From assembly GCA_008016945.1 (NCBI GenBank), contig SSGN01000183.1, positions 1 to 18,039 of the forward strand: 18,039 nt of DNA. The letters run 5' to 3'. This document shows positions 16,135 to 18,039 of this stretch, piece by piece. This DNA is from Flavobacteriales bacterium (GTDB taxonomy: Bacteria > Bacteroidota > Bacteroidia > Flavobacteriales > PHOS-HE28). Within the stretch, counting starts at the first letter, position 1. Each line of letters starts with the position of its first letter. Under the pieces are notes generated by a model, which saw nothing but the letters and a program-made list of their open reading frames with translations, had not been told where the DNA came from and did not search any database. A program made the translations under genes and the position numbers.

Positions 16135-17554
16135 GATCGCGACGGAACAAGGAACGGAACCGCTCCCAGCCGCGATAATACGCATCGGCGTCGAAGAGGG
16201 GGCTGTCCGTGGAGGCTTTCCAAGTGAGCAGTGCGGCCATGGGGATCAGGACCATGGTGCTGATCCACATGCCCGGCCACGCCGGGAACGCTCCGGAGAT
16301 CACGAGCTTCTCCGTGGAGAAGGAGACGATGTGGAAGATCAGGAAGAAGATGATGGCGAACACCACCGGAAGGCCCATCCCACCCTTGCGGATGATGGCC
16401 CCCAATGGTGCGCCGATGAAGAAGAACACCAGACAGGCCACGGCGAGCATGCGCTTCCGGTGCCATTCCAACTGGAATCGTGCCAGCTGTTCTTCCCGGC
16501 CTTGGCGCTCGGAATCGTACCGCTCAATGGCCGACAGGTTATTGCGCACCATGTTCATGGCCACATCGAAGAGGTTGGCCCGTTGGATCGGATCCATCCG
16601 GGGCTCGGGATCCATGCGCTCGCCCGGAGCCGTCCAGGTGGGCAGGCTTTTCTCCGGTCGGGTGATCGCAAGGCTGTTGGCGAGGTATTTCCGCTGTTCC
16701 TCCAAGCGTTCTTGATATTGTTTCCGCAGGCTGTCCTCCACCGCTTGGAGCTGGCCCGACGACATCATTTTGTAGTGTGCTTTGAACAGGTCCTTGTCCG
16801 TTCGGTCCAACCCCAGCCCGGAGAGGTCGAGCCGTATCTCGTCATCCGCGAAGGTGCCGCGCATCATGGGGTATTGCCCGCGGTTCCCAGTTGCCGAATG
16901 CTCATCGTAGAAGTGGCCGTCCTGCAGGTGCAACAGCAGGTAGTGGCCGTCCGTGCTGCGCTGCATGGTGCCCGTGCGGGCCCGCACCACCGTGCGGTTG
17001 CCTTGGAATTGAGCACGATGGTCGTAGATCAATACATCGTGCAAGGTGCCCGTGTTCGCATCCTTGTCCATGGCCCTGATGCTGAAGCCCTCGATGCCGT
17101 TGTAGAAGATGCCCGGAAGCAGGTTCATGGTGGGCTTCTTGCGTGTCACGTCCCAGAGCAAGGAATGGAAGCGCAGGTTGGCCACGGGCAGTACGTTGTT
17201 GCTGAAGAAGTACGAGGCCAGCGACAGGCCAGAAACGAAGACCACCAAGGGAAGTATTATCCTGAACAGCCCCATGCCCGCGGATCGCATGGGTACCAGT
17301 TCACTGTTCTCTCCCAGGCCACCCAGGGTCATGATGCTCGATAGCAGGATGGCCAGGGGGAGCGCCAGAGGAACGAAACTCGCGGTGGCATAGGTCATCA
17401 GTTCCAAGAGCACGTACCACTCCAGGCCCTTGCCCATCAGGTCGTCCACATACTTCCAGAGGAATTGCATCACCAAGATGAACAACACGATCACGAACGT
17501 GATGAACAATGGCCCGGCGAAGGCCCGTATGATCATGCGGTGCAGACGTCTCAT
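16112..17554 (-). CDS. LptF/LptG family LPS export permease
   Basis: A 480-residue inner-membrane permease of the LptB2FG LPS extractor (YjgP/YjgQ family). Membrane segments lie at about 12-32, 54-75, 97-117, 368-385, 396-413 and 427-445, giving the usual three-plus-three arrangement around a periplasmic beta-jellyroll (about 120-365). Family motifs are GENSELVPMRSAGM (81-94) and FFIGAPLGAIIRKGGMG (377-393). It is longer than the roughly 360 residues of E. coli LptF and LptG; the extra part is a charged, helix-rich stretch at about 255-365, partly coiled-coil-like (SLRKQYQERLEEQRKYLANS). I chose ATG 17554, which directly starts the amphipathic first helix; the frame is open to 17695 but runs back into the upstream gene. 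LptB and the partner permease are not in the window. Confidence 0.95.
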   Translation of the reverse strand: MRRLHRMIIRAFAGPLFITFVIVLFILVMQFLWKYVDDLMGKGLEWYVLLELMTYATASFVPLALPLAILLSSIMTLGGLGENSELVPMRSAGMGLFRIILPLVVFVSGLSLASYFFSNNVLPVANLRFHSLLWDVTRKKPTMNLLPGIFYNGIEGFSIRAMDKDANTGTLHDVLIYDHRAQFQGNRTVVRARTGTMQRSTDGHYLLLHLQDGHFYDEHSATGNRGQYPMMRGTFADDEIRLDLSGLGLDRTDKDLFKAHYKMMSSGQLQAVEDSLRKQYQERLEEQRKYLANSLAITRPEKSLPTWTAPGERMDPEPRMDPIQRANLFDVAMNMVRNNLSAIERYDSERQGREEQLARFQLEWHRKRMLAVACLVFFFIGAPLGAIIRKGGMGLPVVFAIIFFLIFHIVSFSTEKLVISGAFPAWPGMWISTMVLIPMAALLTWKASTDSPLFDADAYYRGWERFRSLFRRDHAHSSAV

Positions 17555-17573
17555 CCCGGAGGGGCGGATGCCG

Positions 17574-17581
17574 CAAAGTTC
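17574..17581 (-). promoter_or_regulatory. Weak candidate -7 element before the LptF/LptG gene
   Basis: On the minus strand this reads GAACTTTG, one mismatch from TAnnTTTG, ending 19 bases before the ATG at 17554, inside the 38-base gap after the START-like gene. No -33 box was seen. It may be chance. Confidence 0.2.
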
Positions 17582-17592
17582 CGTATCCTGGA

Positions 17593-18039
17593 TCAGGCGC
17601 CGAGCACCCGGCTCAAGGTTTCGATCTGCGAGGTCCAGAGGTTGCGTGTTTCCTCCACCTCGTCCGGCCAAGCGTGATCGGTCACCACCAGACACACCTC
17701 GTTGGTCATGGCATCGATCCGTACCCGGAATTCGAAGAATGCCTCCGGGTCGTCGTCGTCGTTGCGCCGGAATCGGATCACTTCGCCCAATTTGCGGCCG
17801 ATCATCGTAGTGGCCTCACGTTCACCGTCCCAGATGAAGGTGTACTGATCTCCACGCACATCCACATCCTGGCAGTACCATTCGCTGAATCCACTGGGTG
17901 TGCTCAGCAGGTCGTACAAGGCGTTCGGACTACTGTTCAGGTAGAACTCCATCATCACCCGTTCCTTCGCCGGACGCTTCTTCACAGGCGCGGCGGGGGG
18001 GGTAGCCTTGGGTGCTGGTGCCGGGGCGGGGGCGGGGCG
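17593..18039 (-). CDS. START-like domain protein with Pro/Ala-rich N-terminal extension, 5' end beyond window
   Basis: A small cytoplasmic SRPBCC/START-like protein of the kind found across Flavobacteriales. The domain spans about 120 residues and contains MEFYLNSSPNALYDLLSTP, FSEWYCQDVDVRG, FIWDGE, an acidic DDDDPEAFFEFRV segment and a final ETLSRVLGA. Its ligand is unknown. A GTG at 17985 could start a 130-residue protein, but the frame stays open to the window edge and reads as alternating Pro and Ala (PAPAPAPAP, then KATPPAAPVKKRPAKER). This looks like a real low-complexity, basic tail joined to the domain, so I annotate it as partial; the true start is outside the window. Alternatively the PA stretch is chance reading of a GC-rich leader. 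It is first of the visible minus-strand block, 38 bases before the LptF/LptG gene. Confidence 0.8.
   Translation of the reverse strand, partial: RPAPAPAPAPKATPPAAPVKKRPAKERVMMEFYLNSSPNALYDLLSTPSGFSEWYCQDVDVRGDQYTFIWDGEREATTMIGRKLGEVIRFRRNDDDDPEAFFEFRVRIDAMTNEVCLVVTDHAWPDEVEETRNLWTSQIETLSRVLGA
17995..18037 (+). other. G-rich tract with G-quadruplex potential
   Basis: The plus strand has a run of eight G (17995-18002), then G-runs at 18010-18012, 18023-18026, 18028-18032 and 18034-18037. The last four have loops of 10, 1 and 1 bases, which fits a G-quadruplex pattern. It is the template strand for the Pro/Ala-rich part of the START-like gene. The eight-base homopolymer could also be prone to slippage or sequencing error. 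Confidence 0.55.

Noticed and set aside
16127..17344. 405-codon plus-strand open frame
   Set aside because: It is antisense to the LptF/LptG gene and has the composition of a shadow frame.

Overview
This window is a piece of chromosome from a member of the Bacteroidota, most likely a GC-rich (about 60%) lineage within or near Flavobacteriales. The evidence is a secreted choice-of-anchor-B protein ending in a type IX secretion (Por/T9SS) sorting domain, a DUF6134-type secreted protein, the START-like domain protein / long LptF-LptG permease / RibBA gene set, a divergent tsaD and tamB pair, and promoter-like elements that fit the Bacteroidota consensus TTTG-N19-21-TAnnTTTG rather than the sigma70 form. 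No rRNA, tRNA, CRISPR array, insertion sequence or prophage gene was seen. Coding density is very high. The longest stretch without a gene is 249 bases (3283-3531).

Layout. (1) 1-2565, minus strand: a MacB-type ABC exporter operon (ATPase, permease, then a second paralogous permease cut by the window edge). (2) 2671-3282, minus strand: a secreted DUF6134-like protein, divergent from (3) 3532-5940, plus strand: a large secreted T9SS cargo protein. (4) 5946-6926, minus strand: an exported TPR protein whose stop lies 5 bases from the stop of the T9SS protein. (5) 6987-8000, minus strand: tsaD (tRNA t6A37 synthesis), divergent across 42 bases from (6) 8043-12494, plus strand: a 1483-residue TamB-like protein. 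(7) 12495-18039, minus strand: a compact five-gene block in the order START-like protein, LptF/LptG permease, two GT4 glycosyltransferases, ribBA, with overlaps or gaps of 38 bases or less.

The recurring theme is the cell envelope: LptF/G moves LPS to the outer membrane, TamB helps build or supply the outer membrane, the glycosyltransferases probably decorate surface glycans, the MacB-type ABC unit works across the inner membrane, and the T9SS cargo goes to the surface. TsaD and RibBA are core metabolism.

I did not find a convincing undescribed system; this is mostly ordinary core chromosome. The best items for a second look are: the low-complexity Pro/Ala extension on the START-like protein with a G-quadruplex-type tract at the window edge; the translationally coupled glycosyltransferase pair between lptF and ribBA; the palindrome TGATCA that holds the stop codons of two convergent genes with no base between them; a recurrent TAnnTTyG element 12-29 bases upstream of six start codons, implying very short 5' leaders; and a palindrome-rich region upstream of the ABC operon.
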